18,719 nt of DNA, taken from assembly GCA_025458585.1 (NCBI GenBank), contig JALOSD010000056.1:1-18719 (forward strand), given 5' to 3'. Source of the DNA: Burkholderiaceae bacterium. GTDB taxonomy: Bacteria > Pseudomonadota > Gammaproteobacteria > Burkholderiales > Burkholderiaceae_C. The position numbers and the translations under genes are program-made. The notes beneath the pieces are model-generated. The model did not search any database, was not told the origin of the DNA, and worked only from the letters and a program-made list of their open reading frames with translations. This document shows, one piece after another, positions 1-7,046 of this stretch (position 1 is the stretch's first letter; each line of letters opens with the position of its first letter).

Positions 1-363
1 GACGCCTGGGCCGGCGGGCGCGTGCACGCGAACGTCGACTGCGCGCTCAACGGCAAGCGCGTCGGCCTCGTCGATGCGGGCGACATGGCGTTCCACTTCG
101 GCGTGCTGATCGCGCACCTCGCGCGCACGCGGCGCGTGCGCGCTGGCAGCATCGTCGGCACGGGCACCGTGAGCAGCGCCGATGCGACGCGCGGCGTTGC
201 CTGCCTCGGCGAACGGCGCGCGATCGAGATCGCCGACCACGGCGAGCCGCGAACCGGCTGGATGCGCTTCGGCGACGCCGTGCGCGTCGACGTGCGCGGC
301 CGCGACGGGCTGAGCGTGTTCGGCGCGATCGAGCAGACGGTGGCGCCGCTTCAGGTCGCGTAG
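1..363 (+). CDS. Fumarylacetoacetate hydrolase (FAH) family protein, C-terminal part
   Basis: The gene enters from the left edge, so only the last 120 codons are visible and the start is missing. The visible part matches the end of the FAH fold. It has a stretch reading GSIVGTGTVSS, which corresponds to the family's G-S-G-T-V-S-N substrate and metal pocket loop, then a 'CLGERRAIEI' segment, 'GWMRFGDAVRVDV' and a closing 'SVFGAIEQTV'. Family members hydrolyse or decarboxylate fumarylacetoacetate, acylpyruvates or related ring-cleavage products in the cytoplasm using a divalent metal. The exact substrate cannot be read from this part; fumarylacetoacetase-like activity in aromatic amino acid breakdown is only one option. 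The stop codon lies inside the 3' end of the convergent VOC gene, with a 13-base overlap, so no separate terminator fits between them. Confidence 0.82.
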   Translation, partial: DAWAGGRVHANVDCALNGKRVGLVDAGDMAFHFGVLIAHLARTRRVRAGSIVGTGTVSSADATRGVACLGERRAIEIADHGEPRTGWMRFGDAVRVDVRGRDGLSVFGAIEQTVAPLQVA

Positions 364-764
364 ACCTCGTCGAGCGAGCGGAAGCCCTTGACCTCGATCG
401 GGTTGCCCGCGGGATCGCGGAAGAACATCGTCCACTGCTCGCCCGGCTGGCCCTCGAAGCGCACCTGCGGCGGCAGCACGAAGGCCACACCCGCCGCGCG
501 CAGCCGCCCGGCCAGAAGCTGCCAGTCGGGCAGCTCGAGCACGACGCCCAGGTGCGGCATCGGCACGCGGTGGTCGCCGACGAGGCCGGTGTCGGTCGTC
601 GCGAACGGCAGGCCCAGGTGCAGCGAGATCTGGTGACCGAAGAAGTCGAAGTCGACCCAGGTCGCGGTGCTGCGGCCCTCGCGGCAGCCGAGCACGCCGC
701 CGTAGAAGGCACGCGCGGCCGCCAGATCGTCCACGTGGTAGGCGAGGTGGAACAGGCTCTTCAT
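351..764 (-). CDS. VOC family (glyoxalase/bleomycin-resistance-like) protein
   Basis: This 137-residue protein has the size and pattern of a single-chain VOC protein with two beta-alpha-beta-beta-beta modules. The first module starts 'FHLAYHVDDLAAARAFYGGVLGC' in overall pattern, with an early His as a likely metal ligand, and contains 'FDFFGHQISLHLG'. The second module ends 'FFRDPAGNPIEVKGF', whose Glu is the usual last metal ligand. Such proteins are metal-dependent lyases, dioxygenases or isomerases, and the substrate is not evident here. I chose the ATG at 764 because homology begins there. The open frame runs to 917, but the extra residues look like non-coding leader and cross the divergent promoter region. 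A GGAG-like site lies about 9 bases before the ATG. The gene converges on the FAH gene and diverges from the protease gene. Confidence 0.85.
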   Translation of the reverse strand: MKSLFHLAYHVDDLAAARAFYGGVLGCREGRSTATWVDFDFFGHQISLHLGLPFATTDTGLVGDHRVPMPHLGVVLELPDWQLLAGRLRAAGVAFVLPPQVRFEGQPGEQWTMFFRDPAGNPIEVKGFRSLDEVYAT

Positions 765-882
765 GGGTCGGTGCTCCGCTTCCGTGGCATTGTCGGTGCA
801 TGAGCGCTCCCGCACGGCCACTGCGAAGGGAGCGCGTTCCTCCCACGGGGAGGTGGTCACGACGTGACCGCAGGGTAGTGCC
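765..882. promoter_or_regulatory. Divergent intergenic region with two inverted repeats
   Basis: This 118-base gap separates the VOC gene (-) from the protease gene (+) and must hold the promoters of both. It contains a perfect inverted repeat, GGTCAC-gac-GTGACC, at 855-869, just before the GTG start of the protease. It also contains a second pair of 8-base arms, GCGCTCCC at 804-811 and GGGAGCGC at 828-835. The first has the form of an operator for a dimeric regulator. The second could form a hairpin in the VOC leader RNA. I could not assign convincing -35/-10 boxes. Confidence 0.4.
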
Positions 883-1362
883 GTGAGCGAGTTGCCGCGC
901 ACGCTGAAGATCGCCACCGTCTGGCTGCTGCTCGGCGCACTGCTGTTCCTCGGCGTGCAGGGCTGGAAGCGCCAGCAGCAGGCGACGCAGTTCAGCGCCG
1001 CCGGCGGCGTGATCGAGATCCGCCGCGGCGCCGACGGCCACTACCACTGGCCGGGCACGATCAACGGCGTGGCGGTCGACTTCCTCGTCGACACCGGCGC
1101 GACGAGCACGGCGATGCCGGCGCGGCTGGCACGTTCGCTCGGCCTCGAGTCGGTCGGCCAGGTGCGCTCGCAGACCGCAGGCGGGCCGGTCACGGGACAG
1201 GTCGTGCGTGTCGACGTCGAGCTCGAAGGCGGCGTGCAGGTGCGCCAGCTGCGCGTGGTCGCGCTCGAGGGGCTAGGAGACCGGCCGCTGCTCGGCATGG
1301 ACGTGCTCGGCCGCCTGCACTGGCGCCAGGCGGGCGGGGTGCTGACGATCGACCTGCGCTGA
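883..1362 (+). CDS. Membrane-anchored retropepsin-like aspartic protease (TIGR02281/clan AA type)
   Basis: This 159-residue protein has one predicted transmembrane helix near residues 10-26, followed by a single retropepsin-like domain. The catalytic motif is D70-T71-G72 in 'FLVDTGATSTAMP', and the second family hallmark is 'LLGMDVLGRL' at about 136-145. A single domain of this size would act as a homodimer, as retroviral proteases do. The helix places the domain on the periplasmic side. Biological substrates of this proteobacterial family are not well known. The GTG at 883 is the first start after an in-frame stop at 865-867, and the residues before the helix fit the family. The inverted repeat at 855-869 lies just upstream and may control expression. 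The next gene starts 58 bases downstream. Confidence 0.85.
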   Translation: MSELPRTLKIATVWLLLGALLFLGVQGWKRQQQATQFSAAGGVIEIRRGADGHYHWPGTINGVAVDFLVDTGATSTAMPARLARSLGLESVGQVRSQTAGGPVTGQVVRVDVELEGGVQVRQLRVVALEGLGDRPLLGMDVLGRLHWRQAGGVLTIDLR

Positions 1363-1379
1363 AGCCGCCGGGCGCCATG

Positions 1380-1385
1380 CACAAT
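1380..1385 (+). promoter_or_regulatory. Possible -10 box upstream of phaM
   Basis: The hexamer CACAAT resembles TATAAT and lies about 35 bases before the phaM ATG, in the 58-base gap after the protease gene. I see no clear -35 box. Similar hexamers occur before fadH, glcD and the binding-protein gene in this window. Confidence 0.25.
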
Positions 1386-1420
1386 GGCCTCGGCACGACC
1401 AAACTCCGAGGAGACGCCCG

Positions 1421-2062
1421 ATGAGCCAGAGCCCCGATTTCACGACGATGGTGCCGGGCTTCGAGTTCCTGCAGAACCTCGTGAAGAACGCCGGCGCCGC
1501 GCTGCCGAACGTCGGCCAGTGGGTCGCGCCGACGCTCGACCCGGACGAGATCGACAAGCGCATCGGCGAGCTGCGCACGGTGCAGTTCTGGCTCGAGCAG
1601 AACGCGGCCATGCTGGGCACGACGATCCAGGCGCTCGAGGTGCAGCGCATGACGCTGTCGACGCTGAAGAACATGAACGTCCAGATGGTCGACTTGCGCG
1701 AGGCGCTGACGATCCGCATGCCCGAGGCCCAGGCGCCGGCAGCCGCGCCGGCGCCGTCGGCGCCCGAGCCGTCCCCCACCCCGTCGGCGGCCGCCGCTCC
1801 TGCGGCGCCGGCTGGCGTCGTCGACCCGATGCAGTGGTGGTCGGCGCTGACGCGCCAGTTCACCGAACTCGCGGCCAACGCGATGCGTGAATCGGCGGCC
1901 GAGGCCGCGGGCGCGACCGGCGCCGTCAGGGGCGCCGCTGGCGCCGCCGCCGCGGCACCGGCCGCCGGCCCCGCCCGAGGCGCGGCGAAGAAGACGGCGC
2001 GCAAGACCGCGGCCGCGAAGCGCGCGGCACCGCCCCGGCGGCGCAGCCCGGCGGGCGGCTGA
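1421..2062 (+). CDS. phaM: PhaM-like polyhydroxyalkanoate granule regulatory protein
   Basis: This 213-residue protein has the layout of PhaM. A conserved N-terminal region (about 1-100) includes 'FEFLQNLVKNAG', 'VAPTLDPDEIDKRIGEL' and 'VQFWLEQNAAMLGTTIQAL'. It is followed by a Pro/Ala-rich linker (about 101-135), a short 'DPMQWWSALTRQFTELA' segment and a Lys/Arg/Ala-rich tail (about 188-213) of the AKKTARKTAAAKR type. In Ralstonia eutropha, PhaM activates and shapes the PHA synthase PhaC1 and tethers granules to DNA through its basic tail, so that granules are shared at cell division. The N-terminal pattern and the histone-H1-like tail are seen here; the function is inferred from the family. 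An AGGAG site about 8 bases before the ATG supports the start. No PHA synthase is in the window. Confidence 0.82.
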   Translation: MSQSPDFTTMVPGFEFLQNLVKNAGAALPNVGQWVAPTLDPDEIDKRIGELRTVQFWLEQNAAMLGTTIQALEVQRMTLSTLKNMNVQMVDLREALTIRMPEAQAPAAAPAPSAPEPSPTPSAAAAPAAPAGVVDPMQWWSALTRQFTELAANAMRESAAEAAGATGAVRGAAGAAAAAPAAGPARGAAKKTARKTAAAKRAAPPRRRSPAGG

Positions 2063-2100
2063 CGCCCGCGCGGCCGGGCTCGATCCCACGGCGGCGACGC

Positions 2101-3267
2101 ATGACACGGTTCCGGCTCGGTCACGCGACCCACCCCGACTGGCGCATGGCGCTGTCGCTGTCGATCGCGCAGATCGACGGCGAGATCGCGGCCGAGCCGG
2201 CGGCCGAGCCGCCGACGCTCGGCCTCGTCTACTTCAGCGACCACTTCGCGCAGCACGCGCAGGCCATCGTCGACACGCTGCGCGCCCGCTGGCCGGACGT
2301 CGCGTGGTGCGGCACGGTGGGCGTCGGCGTCGCGGCGACCGGCGTCGAGTACTTCGACCAGCCGGCGGTCGTCGTGCTGCTCGCGGCGCTGCCGCGCGAG
2401 CGCTTCCGCGTGTTCTCGGGCACGCGCCCGCTCGGCGGATTCGCCGCGCACACCGCGCTCGTGCACGCCGACGGCCAGACGCCCGACCTGCCCGAGCTGA
2501 TCGGCGAGCTGAGCCAGCGTGTGGAGAGCGGCTACCTGTTCGGCGGCCTCGCGTCGTCGCGCGGCGCCGTCGTGCAGGTGGCCGACGGCGTGTTCAGCGG
2601 CGGCCTGTCGGGCGTCGCCTTCGACCGCGAGGTCGCGCTCGTCTCGCGCGTCACGCAGGGCAGCCAGCCGCTCGCGCCAGCTCGCCGCGTCACCGCCGGC
2701 GAGCGCAACGTCGTGCAACGCCTCGACGGCGAACCGGCGCTCGACTGCCTGCTGCGCGACCTCGGCGTCGGCAGCCGCGAGCCGCGCACGGCGCTGGCGC
2801 GCATCCGCGCGACGCTGGTCGGCCTCTCCGACGCCGACGACGCGCCGATGGCGCGCCACGGCCAGTTCGGCACCGACACCCGCGTTCGCCACCTCGTCGG
2901 CATCGACCCGCAGGAGCGCTCGATCGCGGTCGCCGACCGCGTCGAGCCGGGCATGCGCCTCGCGTTCTGCCAGCGCGACGTGGACGCGGCGCGGCGCGAC
3001 CTGGTGCGCATCTGCACCGAGATCCGCGACGAACTCGCGCCCGCCGACGACGGCGACGCCCCCCGCCGCATGCTCGGCGCGATCTACGTCAGCTGCGCCG
3101 GCCGCGGCGGGCCGCACTTCGGCGCCCCGTCGGCCGAACTGCAGATCGTGCGCCATGCGCTCGGCGACGTGCCGCTCGCCGGCTTCTTCGCCGGCGGCGA
3201 GATCGGCCACCATCACCTGTACGGCTACACCGGCGTGCTGACGGTGTTCGTCGAGCCGGCGCGCTGA
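2101..3267 (+). CDS. FIST N/C-domain sensory protein
   Basis: This 388-residue protein carries the full FIST architecture. The N-terminal FIST domain (about 35-225) contains 'LVYFSDHFAQHAQAIVDTLR', 'WCGTVGVGV' and 'GYLFGGLAS'. The FIST_C domain (about 230-380) ends in the typical 'HHHLYGYTGVLTVFVEP'. FIST domains are thought to bind small ligands, perhaps amino acids, in signal transduction, and many stand-alone forms have no known partner. No kinase, GGDEF or chemotaxis domain is attached, and no obvious partner lies beside it. The start 'GHATHPDWRMAL' is conserved near the N-terminus of the family, which supports the ATG at 2101, although the ribosome binding site is weak. The gene lies 38 bases after phaM and 49 bases before fadH. 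Confidence 0.85.
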   Translation: MTRFRLGHATHPDWRMALSLSIAQIDGEIAAEPAAEPPTLGLVYFSDHFAQHAQAIVDTLRARWPDVAWCGTVGVGVAATGVEYFDQPAVVVLLAALPRERFRVFSGTRPLGGFAAHTALVHADGQTPDLPELIGELSQRVESGYLFGGLASSRGAVVQVADGVFSGGLSGVAFDREVALVSRVTQGSQPLAPARRVTAGERNVVQRLDGEPALDCLLRDLGVGSREPRTALARIRATLVGLSDADDAPMARHGQFGTDTRVRHLVGIDPQERSIAVADRVEPGMRLAFCQRDVDAARRDLVRICTEIRDELAPADDGDAPRRMLGAIYVSCAGRGGPHFGAPSAELQIVRHALGDVPLAGFFAGGEIGHHHLYGYTGVLTVFVEPAR

Positions 3268-3303
3268 CCCGGCACCTCGGCCGGGCGCGCGCAGGGGCCC
3301 GGC

Positions 3304-3309
3304 TACCAT
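3304..3309 (+). promoter_or_regulatory. Possible -10 box directly before fadH
   Basis: TACCAT keeps the most conserved T, A and final T of a -10 box. It ends only 7 bases before the fadH ATG, and no Shine-Dalgarno-like sequence lies between them. If it is used, the transcript would be nearly leaderless. No good -35 box is seen at the expected distance, so this is weak. Confidence 0.2.
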
Positions 3310-3316
3310 CGTTTGC

Positions 3317-5392
3317 ATGAGCGCCCCCTACCCGCCCCCCTACCCGCCCCCCTACCCGCACCTGCTCGCCCCGCTCGACCTCGGCTTCACGACGCTGGCC
3401 AACCGCGTGCTGATGGGCAGCATGCACACCGGCCTCGAAGACGGGCGCAAGCACTTCGCCGCGATGGCAGCGTTCTACGCCGAACGCGCACGCGGCGGGG
3501 TGGGGCTGATCGTCACCGGCGGCTTCGCGCCCAACATCGAGGGCTGGGCCAAGCCCTTCGCCGGCACGCTGGCCACGCACGCCGCGGCGCGCCGCCACCG
3601 GCAGGTGACCGATGCGGTGCACGCCGAGGGTGGCAAGATCGCGCTGCAGATCCTGCACACCGGGCGCTATGGCTACCAGCCGTTGTGCGTCGCGCCGTCG
3701 CGCCTCAAGAGCCCGATATCGCCGTTCACGCCGCGCGAGCTGACGGCGCGCGGCATCGAGCGCCAGATCCGCGCGTTCGTGCGCTGCGCCGCACTGGCGC
3801 GCGAGGCCGGCTACGACGGCGTCGAGGTGATGGGCAGCGAGGGCTACTTCATCAACCAGTTCCTCGTCACGCACACCAACCAGCGCACCGACGCGTGGGG
3901 CGGCCCTTACGAGTGCCGCATGCGCCTGGCGGTGGAGGTCGTGCGCCGCGTGCGCGAGGCGGTGGGGCCCGACTTCATCGTCGTCTACCGCCTGTCGATG
4001 CTCGACCTGATCCCCGACGGCAGCAGCTGGGCCGAGGCGGTGCAGCTGGCCAAGGCAGTCGTGAACGCCGGGGCGACGATCCTCAACACCGGCATCGGCT
4101 GGCACGAGGCGCGCGTGCCGACGATCGCCACCAGCGTGCCACGCGGCGCCTTCGCGTGGGTGACGAAGAAGATGCGCGACGAACTGCGCGCCGCCGGCAT
4201 CGGCGTGCCGCTGGTCACGAGCAACCGCATCAATACGCCCGACGTGGGCGAACGCATCCTCGCCGACGGCTGCGCCGACCTCGTGAGCCTCGCGCGGCCG
4301 CTGCTGGCCGACGCCGAGTTCGTCGCCAAGGCGCGCGCCGGCCGCGCCGACGACATCAACACCTGCATCGCCTGCAACCAGGCCTGCCTGGACCACACGT
4401 TTCGCAACCAGCTCGCCACCTGCCTGGTGAACCCGCGCGCGGCGCAGGAAACGGTGCTCGTCGTGCGCCCCGCCGCGCAGCGCAGGCGCTACGCCGTGGT
4501 CGGCGCCGGCCCGGCGGGACTGGCCGCCGCGACCACGCTGGCCGAGCGCGGCCACGAGGTGCACCTGTTCGAGGGCGCCGGCGAGATCGGCGGCCAGTTC
4601 AACATGGCCAGGCGCATCCCGGGCAAGGAGGAGTTCGCCGAAACGCTGCGCTACTTCGACCGCCGCCTGCAGGCCACCGGCGTGCAGCTGCGCCTGAACA
4701 CGCGCGCCACCCCGGAAGCGCTCGTCGCCGGCGGCTACGACGCCGTGCTGCTCGCCACCGGCGTCAGCCCGCGCGACCCGCAGATCCCGGGCGAGGACCT
4801 GCCTCACGTGCTGAGCTACGTCGACGTGCTGCGGCACGACGCGCCCGTGGGCGAGCGCGTGGCCATCGTCGGCGCCGGCGGCATCGGCTTCGACGTCGCC
4901 GAGTTCCTCGTCACGCCGGCCGGCCACTCGCCGACGCTCGACCTGAAGGCCTGGATGGCCGAGTGGGGCGTCGCCGACCCGGCGCAGGTGCGCGGCGGCG
5001 TCGTGCGCCCGCAGCCGGCGCCACCGGCACGCCGCGTGACGCTGCTGCAGCGCAAGAGCGGCAAGCTCGGCCGGGGCCTGGGCAAGACCACCGGCTGGAT
5101 CCACCGCGCCGCGCTGCAGATGAAGCAGGTCGAGATGATCGGCGGCGTGAACTACGAGCGCATCACGCCCGAAGGTCTGGTCGTCAGCTACGGCGACAAG
5201 CGCCAGGACGGCCAGCTGATCGCGTGCGACACCGTCGTGCTGTGCGCCGGGCAGGAGCCGCTGCGCGAACTGCAGGCGCCGCTGGCGGCAGCGAGCGTCG
5301 CCGTGCACCTGGTCGGCGGCGCGCACGAGGCGGCCGAGCTCGACGCGAAGCGCGCGATCGCGCAGGGCACGGCGCTGGCCGCGGCGCTGTAG
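3317..5392 (+). CDS. fadH: NADPH-dependent 2,4-dienoyl-CoA reductase
   Basis: This 691-residue protein reduces 2,4-dienoyl-CoA to 3-enoyl-CoA so that polyunsaturated fatty acids can enter beta-oxidation. It has the three FadH parts in order. First is an old-yellow-enzyme TIM barrel with FMN (about 16-345), with Y177 in 'GSEGYFIN' and H263 in 'GIGWHEAR' at the places of the E. coli catalytic Tyr and His. Next is a 4Fe-4S loop with Cys 350, 353, 357 and 369. Last is an FAD/NADPH module with 'VVGAGPAGLAAA' near 394 and 'IVGAGGIGFDVAE' near 517. E. coli FadH has 672 residues, so this one is complete. The oddity is the N-terminus: after 'MSA' comes PYPPPYPPPYP, encoded by a 12-base tandem repeat, where E. 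coli has only a short 'MSYPSL' lead-in. The start is fixed by the homology 'LAPLDLGFTTLANRVLMGSM' just after the repeat. Confidence 0.95.
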   Translation: MSAPYPPPYPPPYPHLLAPLDLGFTTLANRVLMGSMHTGLEDGRKHFAAMAAFYAERARGGVGLIVTGGFAPNIEGWAKPFAGTLATHAAARRHRQVTDAVHAEGGKIALQILHTGRYGYQPLCVAPSRLKSPISPFTPRELTARGIERQIRAFVRCAALAREAGYDGVEVMGSEGYFINQFLVTHTNQRTDAWGGPYECRMRLAVEVVRRVREAVGPDFIVVYRLSMLDLIPDGSSWAEAVQLAKAVVNAGATILNTGIGWHEARVPTIATSVPRGAFAWVTKKMRDELRAAGIGVPLVTSNRINTPDVGERILADGCADLVSLARPLLADAEFVAKARAGRADDINTCIACNQACLDHTFRNQLATCLVNPRAAQETVLVVRPAAQRRRYAVVGAGPAGLAAATTLAERGHEVHLFEGAGEIGGQFNMARRIPGKEEFAETLRYFDRRLQATGVQLRLNTRATPEALVAGGYDAVLLATGVSPRDPQIPGEDLPHVLSYVDVLRHDAPVGERVAIVGAGGIGFDVAEFLVTPAGHSPTLDLKAWMAEWGVADPAQVRGGVVRPQPAPPARRVTLLQRKSGKLGRGLGKTTGWIHRAALQMKQVEMIGGVNYERITPEGLVVSYGDKRQDGQLIACDTVVLCAGQEPLRELQAPLAAASVAVHLVGGAHEAAELDAKRAIAQGTALAAAL
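3329..3360 (+). repeat. 12-base tandem repeat inside the fadH start region
   Basis: The unit TACCCGCCCCCC occurs at 3329-3340 and 3341-3352, and a third partial copy (TACCCG) begins at 3353. It encodes Tyr-Pro-Pro-Pro repeats at residues 5-14 of FadH. Because the unit is a multiple of three, gain or loss of copies would change protein length without shifting frame. Confidence 0.9.
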
Positions 5393-5471
5393 AGCGGCCC
5401 CGGCGACTGCCGGCGGGCGCGCCCACGCGACGCCGCGAGGCCTCACCGGCACCGGCGCGGCGGCAGCGCGC

Positions 5472-5477
5472 TACAGT
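5472..5477 (+). promoter_or_regulatory. Possible -10 box upstream of glcD
   Basis: TACAGT lies 33 bases before the glcD ATG, in the 117-base gap after fadH. This gap is the only room for a promoter between the two genes. The -35 position shows nothing close to TTGACA. Confidence 0.28.
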
Positions 5478-5509
5478 GGCACGCGAACCGCCCCGCCGGA
5501 GACCCCGCG

Positions 5510-6955
5510 ATGAACGCCCCCGAACCCGTCGCCGCACTGTCGGCCGCCGAGCGTGCCACGCGCCAGCGCGACGTCGTCGCCGCGCTGCAGCGCGTGCTGC
5601 CCGCGCACGCGCTGCTGTGGCAGCCCGAGGACACGACGCCCTACGAGTGCGACGGCCTGACCGCGTACCGCGAGCGTCCGCTCGTCGTCGCGCTGCCCGA
5701 GACCGAGGCGCAGGTCGCCGCGGTGCTGAAGACGTGCCACCGGCTGCAGGTGCCGGTGGTCGCGCGCGGCGCCGGCACGGGGCTGTCGGGCGGCGCGCTG
5801 CCGCACGCGCTCGGCGTCACGCTGAGCCTGGCGAAGTTCAACCGGATCCTCAAGGTCGACCCGGCCAGCCGCACCGCCACCGTGCAGTGCGGCGTGCGCA
5901 ACCTCGCGATCAGCGAGGCCGCGGCGCCGCACGGCCTGTACTACGCGCCCGATCCGTCGAGCCAGATCGCGTGCACGATCGGCGGCAACGTGGCCGAGAA
6001 CTCGGGTGGCGTGCACTGCCTGAAGTACGGCCTGACGATCCACAACGTGCTGCGCGTCAGGGGCTTCACCGTCGAAGGCGAGGCGGTCGAGTTCGGCAGC
6101 GAGGCGCTCGACGCGCCCGGGCTCGACCTGCTCGCGGTGGTCGTCGGCAGCGAGGGCATGCTCGCGGTGACGACCGAGGTCACGGTCAAGCTCGTGCCCA
6201 AGCCGCAACTCGCGCGCTGCATCATGGCGAGCTTCGACGACATCCGCAAGGCGGGCGACGCGGTGGCGGCGATCATCGCCGACGGCATCATCCCGGCCGG
6301 CCTCGAGATGATGGACAAGCCGATGACGGCCGCGGTCGAGGACTTCGTCCACGCCGGCTACGACCTCGACGCCGAGGCGATCCTGCTGTGCGAGAGCGAC
6401 GGCACGCCCGAGGAGGTGGCCGAGGAGATCGACCGCATGCTCGACGTGCTGACCGGCTGTGGTGCGCACCGCCTCGAGGTGAGCAAGGACGAGGCGCAGC
6501 GGCTCAAGTTCTGGAGCGGGCGCAAGAACGCGTTTCCGGCCAGCGGGCGCATCAGCCCCGACTACATGTGCATGGACAGCACGATCCCGAGGAACTGCTG
6601 CAACGTGTTCCACGCCGGCGACGGCAACCTGCACCCGCTGATCCTGTTCGACGCCAACGACCCCGACCAGCTCGAGCGCTGCGAGCGCTTCGGCGCCGAC
6701 ATCCTCGAGACGAGCGTGCGCCTGGGCGGCACCGTGACCGGCGAGCACGGCGTGGGCGTCGAGAAGCTCAGCTCGATGTGCGTGCAGTTCACGCCCGAGG
6801 AGCGCGAGCAGATGCTCGCGCTCAAGCACGCGTTCGACCCCGCCGGCCTGCTGAACCCGGGCAAGGTCATCCCGACGCTGCACCGCTGCGCCGAGTACGG
6901 GAAGATGCACGTGAAGAAGGGGCTGCTGCCGTTCCCGGAGCTCGAGCGGTTCTGA
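5510..6955 (+). CDS. glcD: FAD-binding glycolate oxidase subunit GlcD, with apparent internal deletion
   Basis: This 481-residue protein is the FAD subunit of glycolate (2-hydroxyacid) dehydrogenase. The FAD_binding_4 domain (about 55-230) has 'PVVARGAGTGLSGGALP', 'YYAPDPSSQIACTIGGNVAENSGG' in pattern, and 'VGSEGMLAVTTEVTVKL'. The C-terminal domain has 'NVFHAGDGNLHPLILFDAN', 'GGTVTGEHGVGVEK' and 'FDPAGLLNPGKVIPTLHRCAE', nearly as in E. coli GlcD. One thing is odd. After 'MDSTIPR' (R361) the sequence goes N-C-C and straight into 'NVFHAGDGN'. From memory, E. coli and other GlcD proteins have about 22 residues there, forming a helix, against 3 here. The total length (481 against 499) agrees with a loss of about 19 codons in frame. 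Activity is therefore doubtful. The partner subunits GlcE and GlcF do not follow directly, since the next gene is an unrelated exporter. A GGAG-like site lies before the ATG. Confidence 0.92.
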   Translation: MNAPEPVAALSAAERATRQRDVVAALQRVLPAHALLWQPEDTTPYECDGLTAYRERPLVVALPETEAQVAAVLKTCHRLQVPVVARGAGTGLSGGALPHALGVTLSLAKFNRILKVDPASRTATVQCGVRNLAISEAAAPHGLYYAPDPSSQIACTIGGNVAENSGGVHCLKYGLTIHNVLRVRGFTVEGEAVEFGSEALDAPGLDLLAVVVGSEGMLAVTTEVTVKLVPKPQLARCIMASFDDIRKAGDAVAAIIADGIIPAGLEMMDKPMTAAVEDFVHAGYDLDAEAILLCESDGTPEEVAEEIDRMLDVLTGCGAHRLEVSKDEAQRLKFWSGRKNAFPASGRISPDYMCMDSTIPRNCCNVFHAGDGNLHPLILFDANDPDQLERCERFGADILETSVRLGGTVTGEHGVGVEKLSSMCVQFTPEEREQMLALKHAFDPAGLLNPGKVIPTLHRCAEYGKMHVKKGLLPFPELERF

Positions 6956-6981
6956 ACGCCTCCAGCGCAGAGCAGCGCCCA

Positions 6982-6998
6982 GCCCGCCCCCGGTGGGC
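6982..6998 (+). terminator. Possible hairpin after glcD
   Basis: The sequence GCCCGCC-ccc-GGTGGGC can form a 7-pair stem, with one G-U pair as RNA and a 3-base loop. It lies 27 bases after the glcD stop and before the MMPL gene. No U-rich tract follows, so it may be a weak or Rho-assisted stop or no terminator at all. Confidence 0.28.
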
Positions 6999-7046
6999 GT
7001 CAAGAGAACGTGGGGCGTCCCGGCGTTTGCTGGAGGGTCTGACCCC

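Noticed and set aside
1273..3318. A 681-codon open frame on the minus strand opposite phaM and the FIST gene.
   Set aside because: It is an antisense shadow. It is rich in Arg, Ala, His and Asp with no family motif, and the plus-strand genes are clearly homologous. GC-rich third positions keep such frames open.
3089..5452. A 787-codon minus-strand open frame opposite fadH.
   Set aside because: The composition is low-complexity Arg/Ala/Val/Asp/His typical of antisense frames, and fadH is unambiguous on the plus strand.
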